A DNA stretch of 64,000 bases from positions 588,822 through 652,821 of the forward strand of contig SJOL01007572.1 in assembly GCA_004794785.1 (NCBI GenBank), given 5' to 3'. The translations under genes were made by a program, and so were the position numbers. Shown here one piece after another: positions 47,201-60,300 of this stretch. The notes under the pieces were generated by a model that had not been told where the DNA came from, did not search any database, and was given only the letters and a program-made list of their open reading frames with translations. Within the stretch, counting starts at the first letter, position 1, and every line of letters begins with the position of its first letter. Source of the stretch: Opisthorchis felineus. Its lineage: Eukaryota > Platyhelminthes > Trematoda > Opisthorchiida > Opisthorchiidae.

Positions 47201-50200
47201 AAAGTACCGTAACCAGTAGTTTAAAGAATGCTAATGTGTGTCCAGGTCAGCACGTCCTTCCAACCCGATTGGGTTTTTAGAGTTTTTGGAAAGCATTTAA
47301 TATTCCTTAATACGACTGGCTACTAAGACGACAACTTCCCAGCAGATTCGCGATTTATGCAATGTGGTTTGTAATTCACAATGCTAATTTTTTCTCTCTT
47401 TTCCCCCTAATTTTTGATGGATTAGATCAACTCAAATAAGCTCGTTGATGTTTCCTCCGTGAGATAACATGGTTACATAAATTCATCTTCTTGTGTTGGC
47501 TAGTAGGTGAACAAGTTTCTAGTTGAACCTGACCCTCATTCACCAAGACAAGGACAGTTGATAGTTTTTTTCGCCAACATATTTGTGCTCACAGCCTTAT
47601 TGGAAGTTTCTTCCCGTTTTCTCACTGCAGCATTTTTAACATTCATTGCGTTGAATCGGTGCAGGATACTGTTCCCTATTATCGCATTCCACTTTACTTT
47701 GACTATTGACAGTCTCCTCTGCAAGGCGGCCACAAGTTTGTGGGCCATGGCTGTATTATTTCATCATAACAGTCTTGTGGCTATTTAGAAAATTCTCTTG
47801 ACGTAGAAAAATGTGATTCGTTTGCTTTATCCGCGTTGTCTAGTCAGTCGAATAGGATTCCCTGAGGGACTGTGAAGTAAAATTTATTGAGTACCAGTTT
47901 CACTCAGACACCTTGTGTGATCCTTCCTCTTCTTAAATTATAGACTAGTTAGTGACACAAAAGGTTCGGATGAACGTAAAAGGCTGCACCTATCAACCAG
48001 TAGGTACTAATAACCATACAGAATTGCCAAATCGGAAAGTGCAAAATAAACCAAGATAAAAGCTCGAAGTAGAAACAACGAATCCAAATGCAACGGATAA
48101 ATCAGTTCGACTGGACTGTACGTCCAAATAATAAACAAAAAAGTAGGTTGAACAAGGGACGAAGATCCGCCTAACGAAGGAAATACACCCAGTTAAACGT
48201 TCAAGGTCTAAGGGCTGAACTACTATTGAGAAGAGAGACTAAATCATATAGGAAGACGCAACCAATAAAACATTAACCATGATCAGAACTCAAATCACTA
48301 TGAATAAATCACTATGAATCACTATGAAGAACTAACTGGGTTGATAAAAGCGAACTACAAAGATAGAAACTACAAGATCAAACAACCAAATTTAAGGAAG
48401 ATAGGTCACAAATCACAAACTTACCAATCAAAAGATGAACCAAAATAACCAGCAAAAAGTCATACAATGAACCTATCGAATGTAAAGAATACGGACCACA
48501 GTGCAAAACGCATTGCAAGTGTACAAATAAGCGTATGAGAAAGCTGTTTTCTGATTCTCTCGTCAAATCAAGAGACACCGGATACTGCTCGATAACTATG
48601 TCAACTCAGTCAGATAGCAGGTAAATACCTATCTGACCACACACAGATGGTGTCACTTCGTTTGATCATAGAGCGTTTGTAAGTTAAGCGAGCGGAATAG
48701 TAAAGACTTGAACAACCACCAAGAAACACCACCAAAGTGCCCATATTTTAGCACACAGACATTTCCTCATTTTTACAGATAGTTGTAGCAATGCTTGAGG
48801 GAATCGTGAACATTTATGCAGATGAAAAGCCCTGTACCACAATTCGGGGCTGTCAAACTCCACAACTGATCAGGAATGACCTGAAATTCAACTAAAACAA
48901 AATTCTCTAAAGATAAGATATTAATGGTTCTCCTTCCTCTGGCTCACATTCTTCGCCTCATATCCGAGATAGGTTTACGGGTTTAATTATCGTTTCTGTC
49001 TCTCGAATTCTTATTTTAAATGTACCGAAGCGTCTGGACGTTCTACGCTGCTATGCGTCTGGCAAGATTAATTAAATCCCCGTATTTCCTTTAATGTTGT
49101 TGAGGCCGACAACTAGGCTACCCTCAAAATCAGCTTATATAAATTACGTAGGCATCACGTTAACTCACTCTCTTTTCTGATCTCGTCCCACGCAATTTAA
49201 CTTCCGCTGTATTTTTGACTCTCAAAAATGTGACAGGTCACAGTTTTGATTTCCCAAAAAGGACTGCCATACTGATGACCACACTAACTCTCAGAAAGTT
49301 GTATTTTTCACGACGATAGTTACCTTCTCATTGCATCGGACGTTATTCCTGCAACGGCCGGATTGCCGTCTGACGCACAATAATTTGGCGCAGCAAATGC
49401 AACTGGTATTCGGGGTGCTCAGGTATCAGGCATTTTTTGCTGATACCTTTTACCTTTTTTTATCTAGTAAACCTTTTATTACCGCTGCAGCTCTTCGAAA
49501 TAGCACTCATCTAAACCACGCTTTACTACCGAACAAAGACTGGCTGCTGGTCCGTATTGTGAATGTGGGACACATTGTCTTTGTGGCTTTACGACCAACC
49601 AACTGGGTAGGAGCAAGAATTCAACCTAAAAGATTTGCTTAATAGAGCCATACCGGAAACCCTAAATTGGCAGCATACTTGTCTAATAATTTTTGAATTG
49701 GCGGGAGTTACATCATTCCGTGACGTTCACATAGTATTCATTCCCAAGGATATCACCACATGCCGCCCACAACAGTGTATCACTAGGCGATGGTAGCAAC
49801 CCTCCTAGTTTGAATTATGTTAATTCTGTAACCGATATTTGTTCTTTCCTCCTCTTTCTATAGAGTGTTCTCCACACCAATTACATTGTGTTGATCAGAA
49901 TATCTCCAAGTAACGTTCCGCAACTTCCTTCCAGTTTGGCGGATTTATTCGCTGCAACTTCAGCTGCCCTAGGCATCCTACGCAATATCCATACAAACTG
50001 AAATTAATTTTTGTTTGTTACGAATGCCTGGTGCCTAACCAACCACTGAGTAAGTCTGGTACATCTCCGGATGACTGAATCATCATAATCTGTGGATGAT
50101 TTCACGGCCAACTAAAGAAATTCCTTTAGCTCGAGCAAAACGAAGCACTGATGGGAATATTAGGACATACGGACGAAACATTCTGAATTTCTCACATGGA

Positions 50201-51496
50201 CAGACTCTACGTCGGAAAAATGTTTGAAATCAACAATAACAACGCAACTGATAGTTTACCAAAAAAATTACCAACCACAGCATCGAGAAAATGTACGTTC
50301 TATTTTGGTGAGAAAGCTATGACATTATCATACCTGCCCCAAAGGCCTAGTATTAGAGTTTTATTCTGTATTTCTCTATCGAATTGAAATGGGCATTTGT
50401 GAGTTTGAGAATTTTCCAAATAACTAGGGAACGCTCAAACTAATGATATGACCGATTCGTCGTATGCGGATCACAGGTAATGATATGCAGTACATAAAGT
50501 CAAGTACTTATTGCGGTGCTGAACAGTCTCTAATAGTCTTTGTTGCTCCATCGTGTGAGTTTTTTCTTTGTTGAACATAGCTTTCTGCCTGTCATGGGCT
50601 TAGGTTGTTTTTGAAGGATCTTGAGATTCTGGCTGTGAGATTTGCCACATCTGACTTTCTACTCACAAGGGATTCACAGATGTTTAGGTGATCGAGTTAG
50701 TTGGAATTAAATTAGCTCACCAAGTTTACGCATGCTCCTGCCATCTAGCAGATTAACCTTGGAAACCCTCAAAATGACGCAGCTCAGGTTTCACGAAGTG
50801 GCACTTGAAGGTTTTTGCCGAGAAAACTCCGTTCACTGTAGGCATTTATGGACAGGAGCTGGCAATCTATCACTCAACATCAACAAACGGTATTTGTAGT
50901 CCTAAGTTTGTATCACTCGGTACATTAGACTAAGTTAGGAATCACTTGAAAAGCACCGGTATCCAGGCTGTGCAGTTTCAAGTGTCCGTACACTATAACA
51001 TAGCAGCATTGAAGAAATCATTATGACATGGAAGTAGATTTCCAGCTGCCACAAAAGTGTCTGCTTTCTCGGTTGGATTAAGGAAACTTTCGTATTCAGC
51101 TGATATCATGTATAGTTTTGACGGAATTTCCTGTTCGTGTGGCTTCTCAACAGCACCAAGATATACAATTTGCATAATGTTCAATCCGACTGTACCGAAA
51201 CTGTCTGTCGATTAGACAACTTAAGACCCGGTTAAAACAGTGGTTTTATTAGTGAAGTCTATAATTTTGTGGACCAGATTGGTGAAACACCAATGAGACA
51301 ACGTTAGTGACCCATTTTCCTAATTAGTGTTTATCGGTACTTTTGGTAATATTTGGGATTTTCTATTTCGGTAAGCACAACTTCAACGGTCGTATAACCT
51401 TGCAGAATATACTGAAGGAAGTATATGGTGTGAAAGAGACTCCTAGATTGGTTTTCCTCAGCAGCGGATTGAAAGCTACTGACAAACGACACTCGT

Positions 51497-51565
51497 CCGG
51501 GCAGGAACTGAACTTGACTTCTGTAAGTCATCCTTCGTTACCAACAGCCCATGGGGCCTCTGGGT
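51497..51565 (-). repeat. tRNA-like (Arg-type resemblance) relic
   Basis: On the minus strand GACTTACAGAAGTCAAGTTC, then AGTTCCTGCC, follows the layout of an anticodon arm and T-arm. The anticodon stem GACTT/AAGTC pairs perfectly around a 4-base loop. The A-box equivalent, TGGGCTGTTGG, is poor. Probably a SINE head. Confidence 0.35.
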
Positions 51566-53194
51566 TGTGCTAATTGAAGTCACGAAAAAGTAGCCAGTAT
51601 CAAGCAAGCTTACATGCAATCAGCAGGAGAGACACCAATATAAAACAAACGTCAACTCACCACATATACTGAGTTAGACGGTGAAAACCAAGCACTTATT
51701 TGAATGAATAAATTTAGTCGAAGTGAGTTGAATTCGCGCACTGCCCACTGGGCCTTGGAAAAACAGCTCACCTATCATTTTTGGCCACATCTGATTGATT
51801 GTCGCAATTACAATGAGACCAATGTTGTCTGTTCTGATCAGTCTGAAAACTGATCAGATATCGTCTGTACTCGACGACATAAATTGCGTCATTTCTGTTG
51901 CGTGAAATCATTCAGAAAGCATGAAATTTGTCATGTTCTTCAAAATATTTTCAGATTTTGCCTCACCCGATCCAGTACACTTTCAGTGCATTGACGCAAG
52001 AACCGCTTATCGCAAGCAAACGACTTCAGTTAAGTTAAGCCCTGTATTAGAGCATTCCAATAGGCAGCGTTGTTCGTCCTTGAGTGTGTTTGTGAGTAGA
52101 AGTCTTCAATAAAGAAGAATAAGTTTTTGATGTTAGTGTTCGATTATTAATGGGACTTCAAAAAGATTTATAATGCGTGTATCAACATAACGGTAGTTTG
52201 AATATTGATACTGAATTTCCACGTATTTGCTGGGTTCGGGAATTGTTTTTTCACGTTGCATTCCTAAACCGTAATTACTTCTTTTATAACAACATTTGTG
52301 TAGTTTTCAGAGCAGCTGGTTTCACCACCATTGAAAGGAAGACAGTTTTTAGGTGCGGAGTCAACCACTGACAATCACGAGCTATGCGGTTACAGGCTAT
52401 TAGACACAAAAGTACAAGTCTCATCTGCACAAAGTATTTGAAGACTGAACATTCTCAATCGTCCTCCAGAGCTCTCCTGAATGTTTTTTGAATATCAAAA
52501 AAGTGGTTTCATAATTTCCGCACCAATCTTTCACCAGATATAGGACGGGGCTTTGACACCTTACCAGACGCTACTCACTTCTATCATCAAAAGTACACAC
52601 CGTTACACCGTTAGTGGTTAGCTTGAGAGCAAATTTCCGTAATTTCGTTGAGCGGCTTGTATTTCTTGCTGAGTTCTGGTTTATCTTTATTTTGTTTGAC
52701 AAATTTATCAGATGCTTCCTTTGCGACAGCTTACTACTTTTTCTGGTCTCACTATTACCTGAGTCATCTGCATGGAAATGGACCAGTGCATGCTCTTTGT
52801 TTTCAGGAGTTTTCTTTCTTTGAGAAGTCCTGTTTCGTCGTGATTCAAATATCTGACACTTGACTGGCCTACGTTGCTATCTAATTCGAGATAAATATAT
52901 TTTCACTCTGTTATTTGCAGCTTATTTGTTATATCAGGTTGTTCTTATAGTTTTATCTTTATCCCGTTCATTTTATTTCCCGGCCCTCAAACTGTTCACC
53001 AGGTATGCTAAAAGTTTATGGTATTTATAGGTTTCCATATAAAATCTCACAAGCTCATGTGCATCCGATAACCGTCTGAACTTGAGTACACTTTTTTTAA
53101 TTTGTCGGTTCCGCTTGAGAAGTAATAAATGTAGTAGTATGAGTGCATTTGGTGATTTTCAATTAAGATTTCATCCCGTCAGTGAAGTCAGTCT

Positions 53195-53340
53195 GTGTTG
53201 AAAAACCGAGAAGCAGTTCACAGCTGTTTCATCTGTGTTGGGGCTTCTAGATTTTCTGACTTACGTGAGATTTGCACTGCTGATGCTTCCCAAAAAGGAA
53301 TAAACAGTGCTTTCCGCTTTTCAGCATAGATCGGTCCCTT
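53195..53340 (-). repeat. SINE-like interspersed repeat, copy C
   Basis: It shares CCGAGAAGCA at 53206-53215 and the following block with copy B, and GTGAGATTTGCACTGCTGAT (53265 on) with copy A. The tRNA-like B-box between these blocks has eroded. Placing the three copies side by side defines one family with the same order of blocks. Confidence 0.6.
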
Positions 53341-53759
53341 TGGCAGGATGAAATCTCAATCGATAATGAAGGTAGGTGGATCACCGCCATGCCTATCACT
53401 ACTTCAGGCACTTCTGATTTTGCTAAGCTGTTCGAATGAGATGACTATATTAGCAGAAACCTAAATTTTTGACAGCATTCTATGGCTGCAGCTATACTTG
53501 ATTGGATCAGAATAGTTCTGATAGACCGTGTGTTCGCTTACCTGAGTGTGCCTATTTTAGCCACCATAGCGAAGCATTATGTGACCTTTCAAGGTAGGAT
53601 ACTGTGACTTCAGGTATCCGGTCTTTGTCATACCATGAAACAAATTTGTGCAGGTTAATAGTCTTGACTTGCGGAGGTCCTCAATACTAAGCACTGGCCA
53701 TTTACCTTATTTAGCAGCCTGATATTACTTGACCTGAGTATCAAGGCCTACGAAAGTAG

Positions 53760-54310
53760 GTTCCATCATCATCATCATCATCAAAGACAGCAACATCAGT
53801 GTTGACACTGATGCTTCACTGCCGTATTATTAGCTGTAAATGTCATGGTTGAACGAGGGCTGGGATACCGTGAGGGCGCCCACACCTATACAGAAGGACA
53901 ATTAGGGTCCTCAGGCAAAGCCTCTGGCTCAAAAGCCTAACCGCCAGGCAGCGGTGTTGGGCTGGAAATGCAAGTACATTACCAATTTTACGGAACCCGT
54001 CGCCACACATGTTCCAACCCCAACCTGGAGGGTCAGGAGACCGTGTTTGTCAGACCTCTACCCATTGACCAACCTGGTATGAGAGACTGTGAGTGTCGCC
54101 CCTTCACTCTCCAGTATAGCCCAATGAGCCGTTGAGGTACACAAACCGCCACACCACGGCAAGGTCCAGTCTCTTCCTGACAGACGAAATTAGGTTTAGT
54201 TAGCGAAATGCACTCATTTGTATACCGATTTTGTTTTGACGGGAGACCCATCTGGAACCCAGCTGAACGTCTCGTTTATGATGTTCTAATGAGTAGTAAT
54301 AGTAGTAGTC
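53760..54310. repeat. composite interspersed repeat flanked by triplet microsatellites
   Basis: The GC-rich block begins at (ATC)6 (53766-53783) and ends at a TAGTAATAGTAGTAG tail (54291-54308). Its 3' part recurs at 41051-41093. The minus-strand frame 54033-54251 falls wholly inside it and should not be called a gene. A microsatellite at each end is typical of retroposed elements. It resembles GC-rich repeats I associate with trematode genomes, but I cannot name it. Confidence 0.65.
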
Positions 54311-57300
54311 CATACAAAGTAGCTTTAACTTACTATTCAGAATATTTTTGCTTTTAGCTAAAGTTTGTGTTCAATTCGGTAATTAGAAACGTCTGCCACA
54401 TAGACATACCACTTTGGCTGTTCCACCGACAAACTTCCGTGAGACCGAGGAATTCTACATAAAAGGGATTCAGCTCCTTTGACTAGCAACAACTGCGGAA
54501 CGTCCTTTAGCACCAAATTTTGCTTGCAAAATGCATGAAGAATTTTTACCCGTATTCTTTGGTAGTTACTATGATCCTTAAGAATAATATCGGAGTTTGC
54601 CATTTATCAGATCAGCTTGAGTGCGAATGCTTTCTAGTAGACAGTGACGAAGACCACGCCATAAATATTGAATTCCTAATCCGTTCTGTCTAGTTTCAAG
54701 TTATAATTTAGAAAAATCTCCAACCTTCAATGTCTTAGTGGCTTTGAAGCTGCATAGTTCCAGGTTGGACTCGCTGGTGCAACTCAATATAGATGAGTGT
54801 GATATTCGTGTAATATCACTCAAAACCAGCGCGATCACACAAGGGTTTGCAGTGTTCAGCTCCTTGGTTCGCTAATGTGCTTAAGCCAGTCATGATAGAC
54901 ACAGCTGCTTGCCCTAACCAGAGTTATCGATTGATTTTAATTTGCTAGCTTGAAAACTCTGCCTGTGCGGAATTTCATAAAAAACTTTCAGTATTGTGAA
55001 ATTTTCGAAACTGAAAGATATTGCTGCTGCAAATCAGCCCAGACAAGTGGTTTAAATTCATCTACGAAGGTTCGGTGGAAATTTCCAAACATTCTGCTAC
55101 TACCAACAATTTCTAGGTACCTTAGAGAGTGGAATAACTCACGAGTCACGTAAAACTTCCAGCTGAGAGGTCGCCTCTTGAAGAGCCAGTCAACTTGTGA
55201 CAACGTGATGTGAACCCAGTGATTGAAGGATTATTGATGCTATGTCCTGTCTGAGTGCGAATCAATCGCACCGCTGATCAGTCCTTGGTGATCAATCAGT
55301 TTATTTTTCAAATACTATTTCGGGTTCTCTAGATTTTTGGAAGATGCACAATGTTGAGGATTCCTAACGGGGACGAAACAGATTACAATTATTCTCGGGT
55401 TTCCGGCAAAAACTGATTTTACTTATGGGACAATAACTCAATTAGAAATTGCAAGCTCCCCTCAGCGGTTTTCTACAAAGTGTTTCGTAGGTTGCCGAAA
55501 TCGTTCTAAAGGTGTGTCTTAGGAACGGCTGAAGCAGTCGTAATAAGTCTACGTTCCCCAATGCGGTGTCAGAAGCGGTTCTTACGAACTTTGAACTTGC
55601 CTGGAGCACGTGGCACGCGCTGCCACACCAACTCACTTAACAGATCTTTAAGAATGCCTTCTTACAGTTAGATGCGATTTCACCTTTCCATCCAACCAGT
55701 TGCACTAATTCGTTCCCCGTTTAGTCTAACCACTGAACCGATATGAACCACTCATTTTAACCATCACTATTATAACCGCCGTGTACGTTCTGACATGAGG
55801 ACGATATTCCGAAAACATTATTGCTCCTCATTTTGCTCTTGAGAAATGGTGTTTAAATCGGTTTGAAGCGGACCCTGCAATCACAAATGCACCTTATTAA
55901 TTTAAATACGAGCCTCCTTATTCGATTCATCAGAACTTTCAGATGTTGCAAGATGTTAACATCTTAAGTTATTGTCGCCATTCGTGGCCGTGCCAATTCC
56001 AACATCTACGGATAACGGCTGCAGTAACACCACGTTTAATACGTTGAAAAATGCATTGCTTTGAGCAGCTCTGTTCGAGGCGCTGTTACGGACCAGACCC
56101 AGACCAATAGGCTTTGCACGTATGCTTGAGCTAAGTTTACTGTTATCAGCGTTTTTTTTGCACGAAGCTAGTACTTTCAGGTTTCGATTAAGGGACAGCA
56201 GTATTTTTTATATAACGTTAATTGGCGGATATTTTTCTTCACTATTTTAACAAATCCTAGAGAGGCTCATCAAGATAAATTATGATGTACTCCAGGATAC
56301 TTGAACAGACATTTTGCTGCAAGACTTTGCATTCAGTACGAATCATTTATGGATTTTTCAAAGTCCATAGCGCTTCCATACTCTAATAAGAAACAGCAGA
56401 ATATACGCCCGCTGATGTGATCGATTTGTTGGCATCAACGGTTTTACATCTGATGAATCAAAAATCGTTTTCTGGGCTACATATATCTTTATTTAAAAAA
56501 GCGGACATTATTCAGCAACTCCAATCACTAGATTTCTTAATACAGCATCCAGCAAGTCTAGTGAACAGGAGCACAAAGAATGGAGTCTCTTCGTCACACA
56601 GTGCACCGGAAGTGTCATCTGCTTCGAAAATTCAGGGACACAGCGATAGCCACCAAACTTTATTTTGTCACTCTTACCGTATGCGCGCATCATACACAGG
56701 ACGAGAGCGACGCGGTTGTCTGACTAAAACATTGTTTTAAAACGTGACGAACTATTGACGACTATAGGCTGGATATTATGACCCTCCAAAAGCATACATA
56801 TTTAAGAATGCGCATAAAATAACCAGACTTTCATTTAATTGGGTTGCTTGTTTTACCATGAAAGGTAAAATCCGTAAAGTACATACTAGACAAAATCACG
56901 GTGATGCTGACTGTTACTTGTTGTCTTCTAAACACGTCAGTTACACAAAAAAATGTATAATCACTAGGGTACACGGGAAAACCTTGTCTGATTTAACATC
57001 CCATATTACCAGGACCAAACTTTATGGATGGAAAAGATCTCAAATGTTCAGCCGACTGCCAATTTGGTATGATGTGAAAAATCAATCGGTCAACTGCTGA
57101 AAGCCATGCTGACCGTCCTTTAAAAGTCCACATTTCTGAAATTGACTTTGATTGGCCTGCCTCATCAGCGTTTTGATTACCTTCTCGGTAGAAGTTCCAC
57201 GGTTATCTGGTTTATTTCATCTCCTTCAATCATTTGTTTAACATTGAGGGACATACATTGGCGTAGTATGTGACATTCAATCAATGAGCCATCAAACAGC

Positions 57301-60300
57301 TGACTTGGTAATCGTACCCGCTACTGTGCTCAGCGTTTGCGAGTTCATCTGGCCCCGAAGTGCACTGTTCATTTAGGTTCATCCAAATTTCTATTCCGGC
57401 TGAGTCGATTTCGACACCACCGAGTCTCTGATTACTAACCGTTTCTAGTGACCTAGGCAGAAGACATTCATCATTCTGTGTTGTTGCGTATTTTGTATTT
57501 GTATTTGCGTATTTTTTGCGTTGTTTGTCGTATATTTCAATGTGGACTCACATTGATTGGACCTAATAATTAGTGGGAATCTGCTGGTTAATCCTGGTGA
57601 CAACCTTTGTCGTTGTCAGCAAGTCGCAGTAGCAGAGGTTCGCATGTAGGCAGAAAGATTTGAAAACTAATTACTCATTTTTCGTCTAAAGCGTATCTTT
57701 GAGAACTACAATAAATTAACTTGTCCACAACCGTTTATGTGGGTCTTAACTGTGATTCGGGAGGTCCCAGGCGTGTTGTGGCTGTGCCGTACTTCACTTG
57801 AGTATGCGCCAAACGAGGCACGGACAACGACTGTAGTTCCCAGCGGTCCAAAGTGAAAAGGCTGTTTGCTACCATAGTGTCAATTTTACTTTGGTCCAAT
57901 TTCAGAGCTTTAGAAACCTCAGCCACGGGACAATGTTCTCTCCCGACCATAAAGCTGACTTAATTCAAATTTTCGGCCCATGTAGAAAATGGAATTTTTC
58001 TACATGACACCGCCAGTCAATGTAGGTCGTTTGCGACTCTCAATCGTCTTTTCTCCCTATGGGAAGCAGAATGGCTCAAGAAAGGGTTCAGGTGTTAAGC
58101 AAAAGTATAGAATGACACTGACACTAGCTCCATTATCAGTCCTGCCAGCGCGAAGAGGGGTTCACTATTTTGAATGCCGGCTGGCAGCCAGAGAGCACCG
58201 GTTCGCAACCATCTGCAGTTCCGGTACCACATTCGGTGGATGAGTTCTTTTGGGTTGGTGATTTTTCTACCAGCCTCTCATGGACTAAGAAAGTCGGAAC
58301 CGAATAATTTCGTTAAATAATCTTAAAGAACGTTCAAAAAGTCGCGCCATGTGTTACCGACTTAAGGATCTGTATAAAAATCATAGACTCCGCATTCTGC
58401 AGGTCTTCGATGTGCCCTTTGTTGAGTCTGGGATTTTATTGGACAGCATGCGGCGTTACCCGCACTTGAGCCGTATTTGACCCCTTTAGTACCTGAAGCG
58501 AATGAATATAGGTCTAGTCAGTAAGTTAAACTCCTTTGCTTGTTTCACCAACCGAGTTCCAAGAGGTGCAAGAGGAAACAACTGTACGTGTCCTAAAATC
58601 TCACCTCAGTTTTTTCAGCCGTCTCTTAAGAAAAACTATGAAAAACTGAAGTCTTCTGTAGAATACGATTAGGTGATGTAATTATTTTCAAGATCATATT
58701 GAATATATTTGGCTAGTCTGTACCCTTTGAATCGGTCTGGTCGTCATGAATCTGAAGTGATTTTCAGCTGAATGCCGGACAGTCAGTTTCGGAACAACAG
58801 AGGTTTCAGATCTATCTCAGCTGGGATTGACGATGTTTCATCAGCATTGTGTTGGGTTAATCGATCTAGCTTCAGCATTTCCTGTCAGTCATTTGGTCAC
58901 ACAACTGGTACCGCACAGTCTTGGACGTGACGATCACTTCCTTCTGGCAACCTACACACCTTGATATCGTTAGATGTGGTTGAAAGGAGTAAACGCGACT
59001 GCTTGAAAGAAAGTAGGCTAGAATTTTTCCATTCACAATCTATGAGGACTGGCGAAGGCTGACCATGGATAGATAAACCAATAGGCCTGATCCGACATAA
59101 TGCCAATGAATCTCCAACGAAAAACAAATGTTAAACACATCCAACCAACAGTTGACTTGTTCGTTGGAAATGAAACAAAATATTGGTAATTCCCGTGTGT
59201 TTACTGGTTGTTGACCTGGTGATGGTTAATTGGTTTGTCGAATATGGACAATGGGTCTCATTGATGGTGGCTTCGCCATCTGCAGTGTGTAGAACAACAC
59301 CCTCAGCGCCGTAAATGGACTTCATTAAGTCACGTTCACCTATCAGTTAACTAAAAGAGACGATTAGATTAAACGTGCGAAGAAGATATGAACGATGTTG
59401 CGCAGTATACTGAGGGCGACTGTGGTTGAAGCTTTGGCAAACAGACACCATGTTCCACAGTTCGTGAAAACTTCGACTCGTGGAAATCAACATGAAAGCA
59501 TATGGGGCTCAGCCTTGAAATCTGCAAGGTTTTGCTACTGAAGTACAGGGAATTGAGGCAATTTTCGCCCCGAGAGAGCTTCTGACGAATTGCACATAAG
59601 TGGTTTAGAATAATTCAAAACGGAGTAGTCGACATGGAGCCAGTGGATAAACCTGTTTTAAGCAATGCGAACATCACAAAATGCACAAGTTTAAGACATT
59701 AATAGACCAAAGACGTTGAAGGAGAAAAAAAAACATTTTGCTCAGAAACATTCACCAACTAAGCAACGGCTATTAATTTGTAATTCCAGTTCACAGGATT
59801 ATTGACCTGCTCCAAAGCGGCATCAATTTTTGAAGCGTTTTCAAAATTAGTAGTCGGCTTGATAGTTCAGCCATATTCTGTGCGATTATTTAACCGTTTG
59901 GCGGAACCAACATATATTGGTAAGCAAGTAAACAAATGTTTGCAACTTTAGTTGCCCAAAAAGTAAATTTCTAATAGGTAAGAAAGCGTCATCTAATTGC
60001 TATCAAGTGGGCAAATTTCCTGGATGAATCAAACCATAGGCTGAACCAAGAAATCACTTCAGTTCACGTACGCCGTGCGTGCAAATGTGGTTAGTGACCA
60101 TGTCACTGGGACACTATTAATCGGAGGAACACGAAACTGATCTTTTCCAATCGAGACAGAACGGGCAGTCAATTGCTTTTCGGGGCTATTTCATTCTGCT
60201 TTTAGATTAGTTAACTTTGTTCCTCTGACCGTATCTCCAAGTGACTAGGATAAGATAGCAGTCACTCATTTGTAGTGGTCGCCAAAATTAGAGACTTATG

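Larger units (their letters stand above)
38924..53759. other. intergenic stretch rich in short repeats, no supported gene
   Basis: Apart from the repeats listed separately (39881-39955, 41051-41093, 42702-42744, 43960-44260, 51497-51565 and 53195-53340), I see only anonymous frames of up to 140 codons (for example 45898-46320 on +) without motifs. A small direct repeat of AATCACTATGA occurs three times at about 48293-48327. Confidence 0.5.

Noticed and set aside
54033..54251. 72-codon minus-strand frame as a gene
   Set aside because: It lies wholly within an interspersed repeat whose end recurs at 41051-41093.
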